From Calcarisporiella thermophila CBS 279.70 (Eukaryota > Calcarisporiellomycota), in the NCBI RefSeq assembly GCF_041956535.1, contig NW_027192207.1:529374-593373 (forward strand): DNA of 64,000 nucleotides, written 5' to 3'. The notes under the pieces are model-generated. The model did no database searches, was not told the origin of the DNA, and worked only from the letters and a program-made list of their open reading frames with translations. A program made the translations under genes and the position numbers. Positions 1-10,116 of the stretch are shown here, one piece after another; position 1 is the first letter of the stretch; the number at the start of each line of letters is the position of its first letter.

Positions 1-477
1 TGGGACCAAGACTATTCCGTGGCCGACCTGTCCCGCGACTACCCCACCCATCTTCCTTCCCCCCACCACAGCCCCCTCGCGACGGGGGCGGGGATGTACC
101 CGCACTCGCCGTCGCCGAGAGGCGGGTATCTCTCCGTCCGAAAGGATTCACTATTCTCGTCGTCGGGCGTGTCCGCCGCCTCCTCCTCCGCGACGGACTC
201 CCAACTCGCCACCAAGATCAAAATCAAGTGTATACCCACGTCCCAGCCGGACCAGATGCGAGTCCTCCTTCTCGACAAAGAGGGGCTGACGTTCAGGGAA
301 TTGATGCGTCGGGTGCAAGAGAAGTTCCGGATCGATGATCGCGTCGTGCTCCGATATCGCGATGAGGATGGCATGATGGTTATCATGGCCGACGACGAGG
401 ATCTGGACTGCGCGAGGACGCTCTCCTGCAACTCCAAGCCGGGGAGGATGGAGCGACTGGAGATCTGGGTTTCCTAG
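1..477 (+). CDS. PB1-domain protein, C-terminal part (5' end outside window)
   Basis: The frame is open from base 1 to the TAG at 475-477, so this is the 3' end of a larger gene whose start lies upstream. The first half is Ser/Pro-rich and disordered. The last ~90 residues form a PB1 domain: a basic first strand (KIKIKCI) and an acidic OPCA-type motif (YRDEDGMMV followed by DDEDL), ending in LEIWVS at the extreme C-terminus. PB1 domains pair with one another in signalling scaffolds. A PB1 at the very C-terminus is found in Cdc24/Scd1 Rho-GEFs and in NoxR/p67phox-type NADPH oxidase regulators. I cannot choose between them without the missing N-terminal domains. Confidence 0.75.
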   Translation, partial: WDQDYSVADLSRDYPTHLPSPHHSPLATGAGMYPHSPSPRGGYLSVRKDSLFSSSGVSAASSSATDSQLATKIKIKCIPTSQPDQMRVLLLDKEGLTFRELMRRVQEKFRIDDRVVLRYRDEDGMMVIMADDEDLDCARTLSCNSKPGRMERLEIWVS

Positions 478-481
478 CCCT

Positions 482-1025
482 CACTCCCTCCTCCTCCTCC
501 TCCTCCTCCTCCTCCTCTTCCCCGAATAGCCCCACCTCCGATCTTGCCGTTTATCCACTGTTGCATACTCTGAAAATTATTTATTTCCCTCCACCTATTT
601 CATGCTTGTAATTACTAAAATCGAAGAGGGTTAGAGGGGAGGGGGGGGAAGCTAGATCCCCCTCCTCTCCCCCTTAATAGTCAGTTTCCTTTACCTCTTG
701 TTCTAATCATTTCATTTCCTCGTGGACCTATTTCTCCTTTAATGTAGATATTTCATGTTTATTTCGTTGCTTTCCACTTTTCATTTTCCTATTCGCCCTT
801 TGATTTCGCTGCATCATTAAAATATTCAATAAAGCATTTCCAAGATACGAGATCCTTTATTTTTGAGTGACGTTGAATACTCCGCGTCCCCGATTTCGTG
901 TTTTTTCGCGTTCCAACCAAAGTAAGATTCAGGTTGAGATCGCTCCAAGGATCTTCCCGTTGTATTGGATTGAAGAGGCTAACCGCAACCCCCCCCCCTC
1001 TCTCAGAAGGTCGCCCATATCGATC
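482..1025. other. Intergenic: CCT-repeat 3' flank and HAT1 5' flank
   Basis: No gene seen. Immediately after the PB1 stop codon there is a (CCT)n microsatellite at about 488-518, then T/C-rich sequence. The short open frames here lack recognisable protein features. Confidence 0.6.
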
Positions 1026-2518
1026 ATGCTTTCCACCCAAGCATCCAGTTCGACCTCGTCTGCATGGTAAATCTCTCACCTCTTCCCCCTCTTCTCTGTG
1101 AAATTTCAATGAAGGATGGAAACCTAACCCCTTCCCCCCGTTTTGAATTGGAAGGATCACGAATTCCAGCGAGGCCATCGAGATCCAGTTCCTTCCCGCT
1201 CAAGATCCTGAGGAGCAGGAGAGCTTCCATCCGGAATTTACCTACCCCATCTTTGGGACGCATGAGCAGATCTACGGCTACAAGGACCTGCGCATTCAGC
1301 TGCTCTACGCATGCGGCTCCCTCACGACCTATCTCTCCATCGACCACTCCGCCGTCGCTGGCTCGAATGCGGACGATGTCATCGGAACCCTAAAGAAATT
1401 CATGCCCGATGATTTCCTGACGAACCGGGACGTGTTCGAGGAGAGAGTGCAGAAGGAAGCCAAGGAATTCCGGCCGATGGGCGAGAAGATCGCAGAGTAT
1501 CGGGTGAGCGAGGACGGCGGCGACGATCGGGTGTACGAGATATTCAAGGCGAGCTTTGTGACGCCTCGCTTCAAGGCGTACCACCGGCGGCTCCAGATAT
1601 TCATGCTCTTGTTTGTGGAGGGGGCGAGCTACATCGATGAGGAGGATGAGCGATGGGAGATCGCGCTAGTGTGAGGATCGCAGGGCATTCCCACTCGCAT
1701 TTGCCCCCGCCCCTATTGACTGTATTCGTGTTTGGCTTAGGTTCGAGAGGTCCGGGGGCGGCAGCGAGCCGCTGTACCGGATTGTCGGCTACGCTACCAT
1801 GTACCCCTATTTCCACTATCCGGACAAGCTGCGCATGCGCATCAGCCAATTTCTGATCCTGCCCCCATTCTCGAACAAGGGTCACGGGAACCGGCTGTAC
1901 CAGACCCTGTACCAAGAGTTCCTGTCGCGCGAGCAGATAGTCGAGATCACGGGTGAGTGGTGTGTTAGGCTGCTGCGGCGCCTCTCCCTCCCTATCAGCC
2001 CCGCTTTCTAACCCCCGCGAGGGATGCCCTTTTGGTTATAGTGGAGGGGCCGAATGACGCCTTTAGCGACTTGCGTGACAAGAACGACCTCCGTTACCTA
2101 ATATCGCAGAATGCCCTCAAGGAATTGGAGGCCCCCGTCCCAAAGGAGACGGTGGCCGAATTGCGCAGGAAATACAAGTTGACCAAGGTAGGCGGAAAAA
2201 GGAAACCGTTTTTTTTATGAACCCGTCACCCCCCCCCCCTTCCCCAAAAACGGTGACAGGGAATCAGGCTAGGGACTAAGCTTAAATTATGGACTGCAGA
2301 GGCAGACGCAGCGGTGCATTGAAATCTGGCTTCTCAAGAACCTTAACAAGACGGATCCGGATCAGATCAAGAGGTATCGGTTGCAGGTGAAGGAGCGGCT
2401 GTATCGGTTCAACCTGGACGCTCTGTCGCAGATGGAGCGCCACGAGCGGCTGGAGAAGCTGGAGGAGACCTACCGCAACGTCGAGGAGGATTACCATAGG
2501 ATTTTAAACCTGTTATAA
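1026..2518 (+). CDS. HAT1: Histone acetyltransferase type B catalytic subunit Hat1
   Basis: Five exons (1026-1066, 1170-1670, 1741-1952, 2042-2187, 2300-2518) encode 372 aa, close to the usual Hat1 length. Hat1 acetylates Lys5 and Lys12 of newly made histone H4 using acetyl-CoA, in complex with a Hat2/RbAp-type WD protein. The hallmark block is present: YPYFHYPDKLRMRISQFLIL followed by PPFSNKGHG, which is the acetyl-CoA binding loop of the GNAT fold. The N-terminal half (NADDVIGTLKKFMPDDF) and the helical C-terminus also follow the family. All four introns are GT-AG (70-112 nt) and keep the frame. The first exon is only 41 nt and the ATG at 1026 is the first in frame. The neighbours are unrelated. 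Confidence 0.93.
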
Positions 2519-3694
2519 CACAAAGTCTTGTCATAAAATCTTCTTCTTCCTCTTCTTCTTCTTCCACAAACGTCATGATCACACTGGATCTTTTCCTCCC
2601 TGTTCTGTTTGACTCTCGCTTGAGCCCGCAGGTTTAATGGGGGTCCGCTTTTGGGAGAGTCCTTGTTCCCCCTCCCTCTTATTTGCGGGAGCATGTGCGT
2701 GTGAGCATGTGTTTTTTTCTGATAAAGTAATATGCCTTTTGAAACCAGCTTTGTTTTTTATTTTTCCCCTTCGCGCCCGCCTGCCCTCCAAGCTTTTCGC
2801 CCGCGGCCCACTCTGTGCTCTTGCTCTCTTGCCCTTAATTATCCGCCACCATGCAACCTTTGGTAAGGGCCTTGTCTTACCGCTTCGGGCAAGCGAGCAC
2901 ATGGTTGCTCAGGAGGATGTTTTGCGCGAGCGTCAAACCCTAGGCCCGCCGCCGCGGTGCTTAGCGGCGCGCCGGCTGCTGTACAAGAGCAAAAGCGACC
3001 GGAGAGGTTGCGAATGAGGTTAGGCCCGCACAAGAACCACGTCAGTAGCGCGAGTTCCCTGCGTTTGGAACCGCACGGCTGTGCGAGCCTGGTTCAATCC
3101 TGACCCGCTTCATAATGCCCGCGGCCCGACGGCTGGATTGGCCGGAGCTGGCTTTTCGCGGTCTCCCAAATGCCTCTGGAACCTGTGTCTGGGTGGCAAG
3201 AACGGTTCTTCTTCAAGTCCGTTTTTTTTTGCGGGTCGGCCAATGGCAGCCGAGCGTGAGTTGTGCTGCATTTTAATGTAGCAAGCTGCCTCTTAAATTT
3301 TGCTTTTTTGCCCTCTTCTCTCCTCTGTCAGTCTTCCCTGCTTTATTCTCGCCGCCTGGGACGCTTCTGGCCCTCTTGTTTCGCTGCTTCTCCTCCCTCT
3401 CCTCCCCCCTCCTCCTCTCCTCTCCTCTCCTCTCCTCTCCTCTCTCTCTCTCTTTCTCTCTTTCTCTCCCGTTGCGGCTGCCGTCGTCTTTATCCGCGCG
3501 CTCTCGTGCTCTTGCTTGCGTCGTCTCTCTCCTCTCTCCTTCCTGCCTCGGCTTTCCTGTTTCCCCGGGCCCTTTCCCCTCCATTGCACCCGCCGCTCTC
3601 GTTCTGCATTCTGGCCATCTGGCTCTAGCCTCCATTCTCCCCTCTAACACTCTGCATCCTCTCGAAGGCGGTTGATAGATGCCTGCATCTGTCG
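2519..3694. other. Long intergenic region / 5' leader of the homeobox gene
   Basis: No convincing gene in 1.2 kb. The segment is GC-rich around 2930-3150 and becomes a long pyrimidine run at 3380-3560. Several open frames cross it, but they are products of the pyrimidine bias. It probably carries the promoter and a long 5' leader of the downstream transcription factor. Confidence 0.5.
3400..3470. repeat. Polypyrimidine (CTCTCC/CT)n tract
   Basis: Tandem TCCTC units run into (CT)n just upstream of the homeobox start. Such tracts are common in fungal promoters and 5' leaders. The frames through it on both strands are low-complexity Ser/Leu or Arg/Glu and are not real genes. Confidence 0.8.
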
Positions 3695-3702
3695 ATGCAT
3701 GA
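3679..3702 (+). promoter_or_regulatory. Short upstream ORF overlapping the first homeobox ATG
   Basis: ATG at 3679 opens a seven-codon frame that ends with TGA at 3700-3702. It overlaps the candidate homeobox start at 3695 in another frame. A second in-frame Met at 3731 (MDTTSY) could be used after reinitiation. Seen directly; the regulatory role is an inference. Confidence 0.45.
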
Positions 3703-5292
3703 GAAAGACTACGCTTCCTACTCGCTCATAATGGACACCACTTCATACGCCCCACTCTATCCCGCACAGCCAATCACCTCCATGGGCTACGCTCCCCCCA
3801 TGCCCGAGGCAGGGGAGCCTCCGGCCTACTTTCCATCCCACGACGAGCTCTACTCGCCATTCGGGCACGCGTCCGATTTCCCCCACCATCCCCATCCTCA
3901 CTTCCTGGCCCTAGCAAAGGACTCGCTGGCATCGGTGGTCGACCGGCCCAAGAAGCGCACGCGCGCTAATCCCGAGCAGCTCGCGGTGCTCGAGGAGGTC
4001 TTTGCAAACAACCCCTCGCCAAACAGCAAGCTGCGCGAGCTTCTCGCCGAGCGCCTCGGCATGTCGGAGCGCTCGGTGCAAATCTGGTTCCAGAACCGTC
4101 GGGCCAAGACAAAGCTGCTGCAGAAGCGAGCCCTGGTCATGCACCAGGAGGCCCTGCGGTCGCACCAGATGTTCACCGCAATGGCCCATGGGAGCTCGTA
4201 CAGCCCCTACTATCGCCCTCAGGGAAGACGCGGAAGCGGAAAAGGCGACGACACCATGGGGCTGTCCCCCTGCGCAAGCCCAATGGCCGACCAGCTGTCT
4301 GCAAGTTCGGGTAAATATAGCGCCGTCACTCCCTCTCCCCCTCCCCTCTCCCGCCTCTTCTCACCTATGCGTGCCTCTCTAAAATAGCATCCAAATCCGC
4401 GCTCCTGGACCCCACCCAGTTCGATCCCGTCTGGGGCCACCTGCTCGCCGTGGACACGCTCACCATCGGAACGTGGCGCAGAATGGTCATCAACCCCAAC
4501 GACCTGCTCTGCTACTTCAACCCGTCGCGTCGCTGCCTGTCCTGGAGAATACAGGACAGCCACAACCACTTCAAGATGGAGTTCCCCTTCTCGGCCGTCA
4601 CCTCGCTCGAGTTCGTCACCCTCGACGCGGTCTTCGCCCAGATGACCTTCGATCTGAAGGCGCCCCCCGTCTTCTACATGGGGCGCGCATCGTCCTCCAC
4701 GGGCAGCGGCGCCAGCGCAAATTCCAGCCAAGGCGGTGGCGAGGAGCCCTCCTGGCAGCAGTGTAGCGACTTCACCGAGGGCAAACAGGCCTCCTACCGA
4801 CTTCGCCACACCCTGCGCGGAATGGCGCTCTCTCTCAAGCAACAGCTGAGCGAGCTGTATGCCACCGAGCTTCAGCCCGTCATCAAGTTCGAGCCGCATC
4901 TCCTCAATCACATCAGGAGGCTGAGCGCACCGCCCACTCAACAGCAACAGCCGCCACCTCAGCCCCCCCAACAGCAACCGCAGCAGGGCTCCATGCCCCC
5001 GCCCTCATCCACTGCGGCCAACCCCTCGTCGGCTCCCCCCGCCCCCCCAAACAACGTGGCTAGCGCCGCTGTGGACGATGCCGGAAGGGTGAAGCGGTCT
5101 GCCAGCGTGCCCGCCTATGCCCAGCAGCTGCAGCTGCAACAGCTTCAGCAACAACACATGCAGCAAAGAATCGCCACCGTTTCGATGGCGGCGGGAGGCG
5201 ATGAAAAGACTCCGCACCTCTTGTCGGGCTTCCAAATGTCTCAGCACTTCCCCCCACAAAAGCCGCAACAGCAACAACAACAACAACAACAA

Positions 5293-5327
<35 letters not shown>

Positions 5328-5592
5328 ATCGCAGTCCCAACAACAGCAATCGCAACCCCCGCCACCACCGCCTCAGCAGCAGCAGAACTACGTAAAGTCT
5401 TCAGCAATACCGGCCGGGTCTGGGGATGGATTTGCACTGTCCTCCAAAGCGATGAGATGGAACACTCCCGGGGAAGTGGCGGAGGGCGAGGTGAAGGGAG
5501 ACGGAGCCACTCTTCCCCCTGCTGACGAGAAGATGTACCATCCATTGTCCATGGGGCTGGGTTTCGACGGTATCGAAACGTCCGAAAACTAG
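3695..5592 (+). CDS. Homeobox transcription factor, fungal Phx1/HTF1-like, with polyQ tail
   Basis: Two exons (3695-4310, 4388-5592) encode 606 aa from the first ATG; an alternative start lies at 3731. A typical 60-residue homeodomain spans about residues 85-145, with the recognition helix VQIWFQNRRAKTK and a basic N-terminal arm (PKKRTR). After the intron comes a second conserved block (TWRRM ... DLLCYFNPSRRC ... FPFSAVTSLEFV) that accompanies the homeodomain in fungal Phx1/HTF1/Pah1-type regulators of conidiation and stationary-phase survival. The C-terminus is disordered, with a long Gln run at about 5260-5385 interrupted by Pro and Ser. Acts in the nucleus as a DNA-binding regulator; its targets cannot be read from the sequence. 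Confidence 0.88.
5262..5390 (+). repeat. CAA/CAG repeat encoding polyglutamine
   Basis: Mixed CAA and CAG codons give more than 20 consecutive Gln, followed by Gln/Ser and Gln/Pro stretches, inside the homeobox protein. Codon mixing reduces slippage, but length polymorphism between strains is likely. Confidence 0.9.
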
Positions 5593-6238
5593 AGATATAT
5601 TTACCGTTTTTGTGCCCATTGGCTTTATTGTTGTTATTTTTTCGCATAGAATATTTTATGTTTTCTTTCTTGTCACACGGTCCTTTTCAGCATCCCCCCT
5701 CTCCTCTTGCAATCCCACTTTGCATCCATTGTTCACAGTCATTTTATTTTTTCACGCTCATTTGTCATACTGTTTCTCTGCATTGAACACCAGCACATTA
5801 TCTCATTTGAAAACCTTTTGTGTTTTTGTCTTTTTTTTTTTTGTCTATTTTCTTTTCTCTTCTACTCTTTTTCTTTTATTAGCATTTTAATCCTTCCAAT
5901 ACTTTTTTTTTTCATATGTATCATCTTAATGCCTTTTTGGATTCTTTAGATTTTTTTTCTCCTTTTTTATGAAGCATCTTCTTGTTTATGTGTGAGTAGT
6001 TGTGCAAAATTTAAAGAGCTGATTTTCATGACCCCCGTGAACCCGAATGAATGGACTCGAGTGTCAATGGAGGATGTGTGCAGGGTTCTTGTCTCGGCAC
6101 TACCATGGCCGTGAAAGGGTGAAGGGACTACTATTCTTAGTGGGCCAATCGATTTGGATCAAAAGTCCCTTTCTGAAGGATCCACTCCCCCAAGGGAAAT
6201 ATCCCCTATTCCGTACCCAACGCGTGTCGGTCACAACT
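5593..6238. other. Intergenic, T-rich
   Basis: The 3' flank of the homeobox gene is strongly T-rich on the plus strand (5640-5970). No gene seen. The BLOC1S6 promoter must lie in 6000-6238. Confidence 0.6.
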
Positions 6239-6916
6239 ATGGCTACCTCCGAGACATCGATGAAGGAGGCGCCAAGCGACCTGATGGCAGGCGACTTCAT
6301 CTCCCAAGTGGCTCCCGTCATCGAGGAATTGGATCAGCAATTGCGTCAGCTCGTGTAAGCTAATCTGGCTAAGAGGCTTGATCTTGTCTCCTATAACTGA
6401 TCGCCCTCTTTCAATATTGGTGTTTAGCGAAGAGCAAGAGCTTCTTCTCGCCAAAGTCTCTCACATTGACGTCAATGACATTTCGCATTTAGAATCCACG
6501 GTAATCCCCGCTCTCCTCTCGTCTCCCTCTTTCTGTCCCCACCCCCTCTCTCGCCCACTGCTTCCAGCGACATTCACTAATTTCTTATTTCTACTCTACC
6601 CATTTCTACACCCTACTGTGCTCTCCGTGTTATACAGTTCTCCAAGATACCATTCTACACTTCCAAGCTCCAGTCATATCGCTCACAGATGCAGAATATC
6701 ATTCAACGCAGTGCCCAGCTGAAAAGGCGCGCTAGGGCTCTCAAAGAGCAACGGATGCAGCAGCTAGAGGCTATCCGAGATGGCATGGAGAAAGAAAAGG
6801 AAAGAGACGTATTGGTGGCCGCCAAAGTGGTGCAGCAGAAGGCGCCGGTCTTGGTGAAGAAGCGACCGAAGAAGAAGCCGGAGACTGAGAAAAAAGGCAA
6901 GTCGCGAGAGAACTGA
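6239..6916 (+). CDS. BLOC1S6: BLOC-1 subunit 6 / pallidin-like protein
   Basis: Three exons (6239-6354, 6428-6500, 6638-6916) encode 155 aa. The protein is almost wholly helical. Its core (a DISHLEST segment, then YTSKLQSYRSQMQ, then SAQLKRRARALKEQR) lines up with the conserved C-terminal coiled coil of animal pallidin, in which a YxxKL..IR.EM segment precedes an LKKRALKLQQKR motif. Pallidin is a subunit of BLOC-1, an endosomal complex acting in cargo sorting and SNARE recruitment. The C-terminal tail is Lys-rich. The ATG at 6239 opens the frame; an in-frame extension upstream lacks family similarity. Assignment rests on motif order and length; another small coiled-coil trafficking subunit is the main alternative. 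Confidence 0.7.
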
Positions 6917-7425
6917 CGGGTGTGGCCGAGAGGACTCGAAGGGAGCAATCTACGCAGTCCTTACCAGAGGAAGGAGGTAGGATTTTGATCCGTGGGGATT
7001 GGTATAGGGGGGGGAGAGATGAACCATCATCATGGATACGGTTCTAAAGATTGACTCTCCTAAATGGATATCATGTTCTGTTTATTTGTTCTTTCTCGTG
7101 TGTATATATCTTTTAACCTCCCCCTCGAAAACACTTGTTTATCCTTCTTCACGCACACTTATCTTTAATACAGTCACCTCCTTCGGGATGGGACCCTCTG
7201 TTTCCTATGATGACTCTTCCTACCGAAGCTCGCTGAAAATCGGTTGCAAGATTGACGTCACACCTAACCCTAATTTCTCTCCTGATGTTTACACGACCCC
7301 CTGTTTGTTATTACTTCAACACTTTTTTTTTCGCAGCTATTTTTCTTCTCTCCCTACTCTTCTTTCCCAATCCGTTTTCACTACACTTTATCTCCGGAAG
7401 GAGGATTAGCTGAAGATTATATACA
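6917..7425. other. Intergenic: ATP1 promoter region
   Basis: Contains no gene. It carries a CRE palindrome and a telomere-like CCTAACCCTAA block about 165 bp upstream of the ATP1 start (see separate entry). Confidence 0.6.
7253..7274 (+). promoter_or_regulatory. CRE palindrome with adjacent telobox-like motif in ATP1 promoter
   Basis: TGACGTCA occupies 7253-7260. Immediately after it, CCTAACCCTAA (two telomere-type units) occupies about 7264-7274. The pair lies roughly 150-175 bp before the ATP1 ATG. The 8-bp palindrome is the established site for ATF/CREB-type bZIP factors. Use in vivo is an inference. Confidence 0.5.
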
Positions 7426-8359
7426 ATGTTGAGGACTGCTGCACGCCTTGTTGCTAAAGCCCCCGTGGCCACTGTACGTATTTTTTGCTTCGATTGTTAG
7501 TTTTGTCGGGCCCTTCGATTGCATTTTCTTAATGCTTGCTTGCGAGCATAGCAAGATGAGATGCGACCCATTTCTTCTTCCCCCCTTTTGTTCTCGTCTC
7601 TTGTTTACCCTTTATCTGCCAAATGAGTTACCGTTTTAGCTGCTATTATTAATCTGCTTTTTTTTTTGATGCTCCGGGACGGCCTAGATCAAATTGTTTA
7701 CTAATTTTCGCCTGTTATTTTTTATTTTTTTTTCCCGTAGATCCGCCCAAATGTAGGTGTTCTTGGCGTTGCAGCCCGCACCTTCGCCAGTGCCAAGGCA
7801 TCAACCTCGGAAGTCTCTTCCATCCTTGAGCAGCGCATCATTGGCTCCTCTGCTGACATTGATGTGCAGGAAACCGGTCGTGTGTTGACCATTGGTGACG
7901 GTATCGCACGTGTCTATGGTTTGAAGAACTGCCAGGCCGAAGAGATGGTTGAATTCTCTAGCGGTCTCAAGGTGAGTTTCCCGAGATGGCCTCCACCCAT
8001 CTTGACTCGCTATTTTTGCTGCCTTTGCTGACTTTGCACTGGGTTACGTTTCACTACGCTAGGGTATGGCTCTCAACTTGGAACCCGACAATGTTGGTAT
8101 TGTTGTGTTCGGTAACGATCGTCTCATCAAGGAGGGCGACACTGTGAAGCGTACTGGAGCTATTGTGGACGTTCCCGTCGGTGAGGGTCTGCTTGGCCGT
8201 GTGGTCGATGCTCTCGGTAACCCCATCGATGGCAAGGGTCCCATCAAATCCAGCGAGCGCCGCCGTGTCCAGGTCAAGGCCCCCGGTATTCTTCCCCGTC
8301 GCTCCGTGCACGAGCCCATGCAGACTGGTTTGAAGTCCATCGACTCCATGGTCCCCATT

Positions 8360-8391
<32 letters not shown>

Positions 8392-9561
8392 TCGTCAGAC
8401 CGGTAAGACCGCCGTCGCCCTCGACACCATCCTCAACCAGCGCCGCTGGAACGATGGCAACGATGAGACCAAGAAGCTGTACTGTGTGTACGTGGCCGTC
8501 GGTCAGAAGCGTTCCACCGTCGCCCAGCTCGTGAACACCCTTGAGGCCAACGGTAATTCTTCGCTTTGGCCCTCGCTCTCTTTGGTCTGGTGTCTAACCG
8601 AATGGTGATCCCCCCTCCTATAGATGCCCTCAAGTACTCCGTCGTCGTGGCTGCCACCGCCTCTGAGGCCGCCCCCCTTCAATACCTCGCTCCCTTCTCC
8701 GGCTGTGCCATGGGTGAATGGTTCCGTGACAACAGCAAGCACGCCTTGATCGTGTACGACGATTTGTCCAAGCAGGCCGTTGCCTACCGTCAAATGTCTC
8801 TCCTTCTCCGTCGTCCCCCTGGTCGTGAGGCCTACCCTGGTGACGTCTTCTACCTTCACTCCCGTCTCTTGGAGCGTGCCGCCAAGATGAACAAGGACCA
8901 CGGTGCCGGTTCCCTCACCGCCCTCCCCATCATCGAGACCCAGGGTGGTGATGTGTCCGCATACATTCCCACCAACGTCATTTCCATCACCGACGGTCAG
9001 ATCTTCTTGGAGGCTGAGCTGTTCTTCCGTGGTATCCGCCCTGCCATCAACGTCGGGTAAAGTTTTGCTTTTCGGCCGAAACCAAACCCCCCGCCCCACG
9101 ACTAACCATGCCCTCTCTTCCCACCCCTTAGTCTCTCCGTGTCTCGTGTCGGATCTGCCGCCCAGAACAAGAGCATGAAGCAGGTCGCCGGTTCCCTCAA
9201 GCTCTTCCTTGCCCAGTACCGTGAGGTTGCTGCCTTCGCCCAGTTCGGTTCCGACTTGGACGCCTCGACCCGCTTCCTCCTCAACCGTGGTGCCCGCTTG
9301 ACCGAGTTGTTGAAGCAGCCCCAGTACTCGCCCATGCCCGTGGAGCAGCAGGTGGCCATCATCTTCGCCGGTGTCAACGGTTTCCTGGACCGCATCCCCG
9401 TCAACAAGGTCACCGAGTTCGAGGGTGCCTTCCTTCCCTACATGACCTCCAACCACGCCGACTTGTTGGACACCATCCGCACCGAGGGCAAGCTTTCCGA
9501 GGATTCCGAGGCTAAGCTCAAGAAGATCACCGGTGACTTTGTGAACAACTTCAATGCGTAA
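7426..9561 (+). CDS. ATP1: Mitochondrial F1Fo ATP synthase subunit alpha
   Basis: Five exons (7426-7473, 7741-7971, 8063-8552, 8624-9056, 9132-9561) encode 543 aa, normal for the family. The N-terminus ([20 protein letters not shown]) is a basic amphipathic mitochondrial targeting peptide. The mature part shows the N-terminal barrel ([20 protein letters not shown]), the Walker A loop GDRQTGKT at about residues 202-209, Walker B ([10 protein letters not shown]) and the alpha signature [17 protein letters not shown]. With the beta subunit it forms the F1 hexamer; alpha binds non-catalytic nucleotide. Codon use is strongly C-ending (AAC, ATC, GTC), as expected for a highly expressed gene. The first intron (267 nt) is the longest in the gene. 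Confidence 0.98.
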
Positions 9562-10116
9562 AGACTGTTTTATGTAGAGTAAAAAAAATAAGAGGGGTGT
9601 GATGTTTGTGTTTTTTTTTTCTTTTCCATTTCCTTTTAAATTATACACATAAAGAAATATTACTTTTATTCTTTTACTAGACAATGAAAATGGACGCTCA
9701 CTTCCTCACGAAACATTTTTGCCCCCCCAAAAGTGTACATTATCCATCTCAGTTAAAAGCGAATCTACACAGAATTCTATTCTAGAGCAAACCTCCCTCC
9801 CTCCCTGGCGAAACTAACAAGCACAAGCTTAAACAATAGAAATAAATAGGCTCTGCCCCATTCTATTAAATGAAATGCAGCCGAACTAATATAATAAGGA
9901 ATGCATGAGGGGCGGGGAGATATTAGTACACAGGAATTAATTTGCAAAGGAAAAGAAATAAAAGGAGGGTTGAGAGGGGCATTCATTGTAATTTGTCGTT
10001 TCTTCAGAACCATTAGCGTCCCAAGAGTCGTCCAAACTGGCTCAGCTGCCCTCCAAAATGGCCCCTTCCGTCCCCTCCTCTGAAACCTCCTTAATACCGC
10101 GGCGATTCCGCCATAG
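9562..10116. other. Intergenic between convergent ATP1 and LPMO genes
   Basis: 3' flanks of two convergent genes. No coding feature seen. Confidence 0.6.

Noticed and set aside
3060-3130. Possible tRNA because of a GGTTCAATCC T-loop-like sequence
   Set aside because: The flanking bases do not pair as a 5-bp T stem and no acceptor or anticodon arm can be drawn.
3263-3675. Several open frames in the CT-rich tract
   Set aside because: Ser/Leu or Arg/Glu low-complexity products of a pyrimidine run; no ATG context or domain.
4219-4977. 252-codon minus-strand frame across the homeobox gene
   Set aside because: Antisense to the conserved Phx1-type block and lacks any recognisable feature.
8503-9684. 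393-codon minus-strand open frame
   Set aside because: It is antisense to ATP1; codon bias of the highly expressed gene leaves the opposite frame open. No protein-like motif is present.
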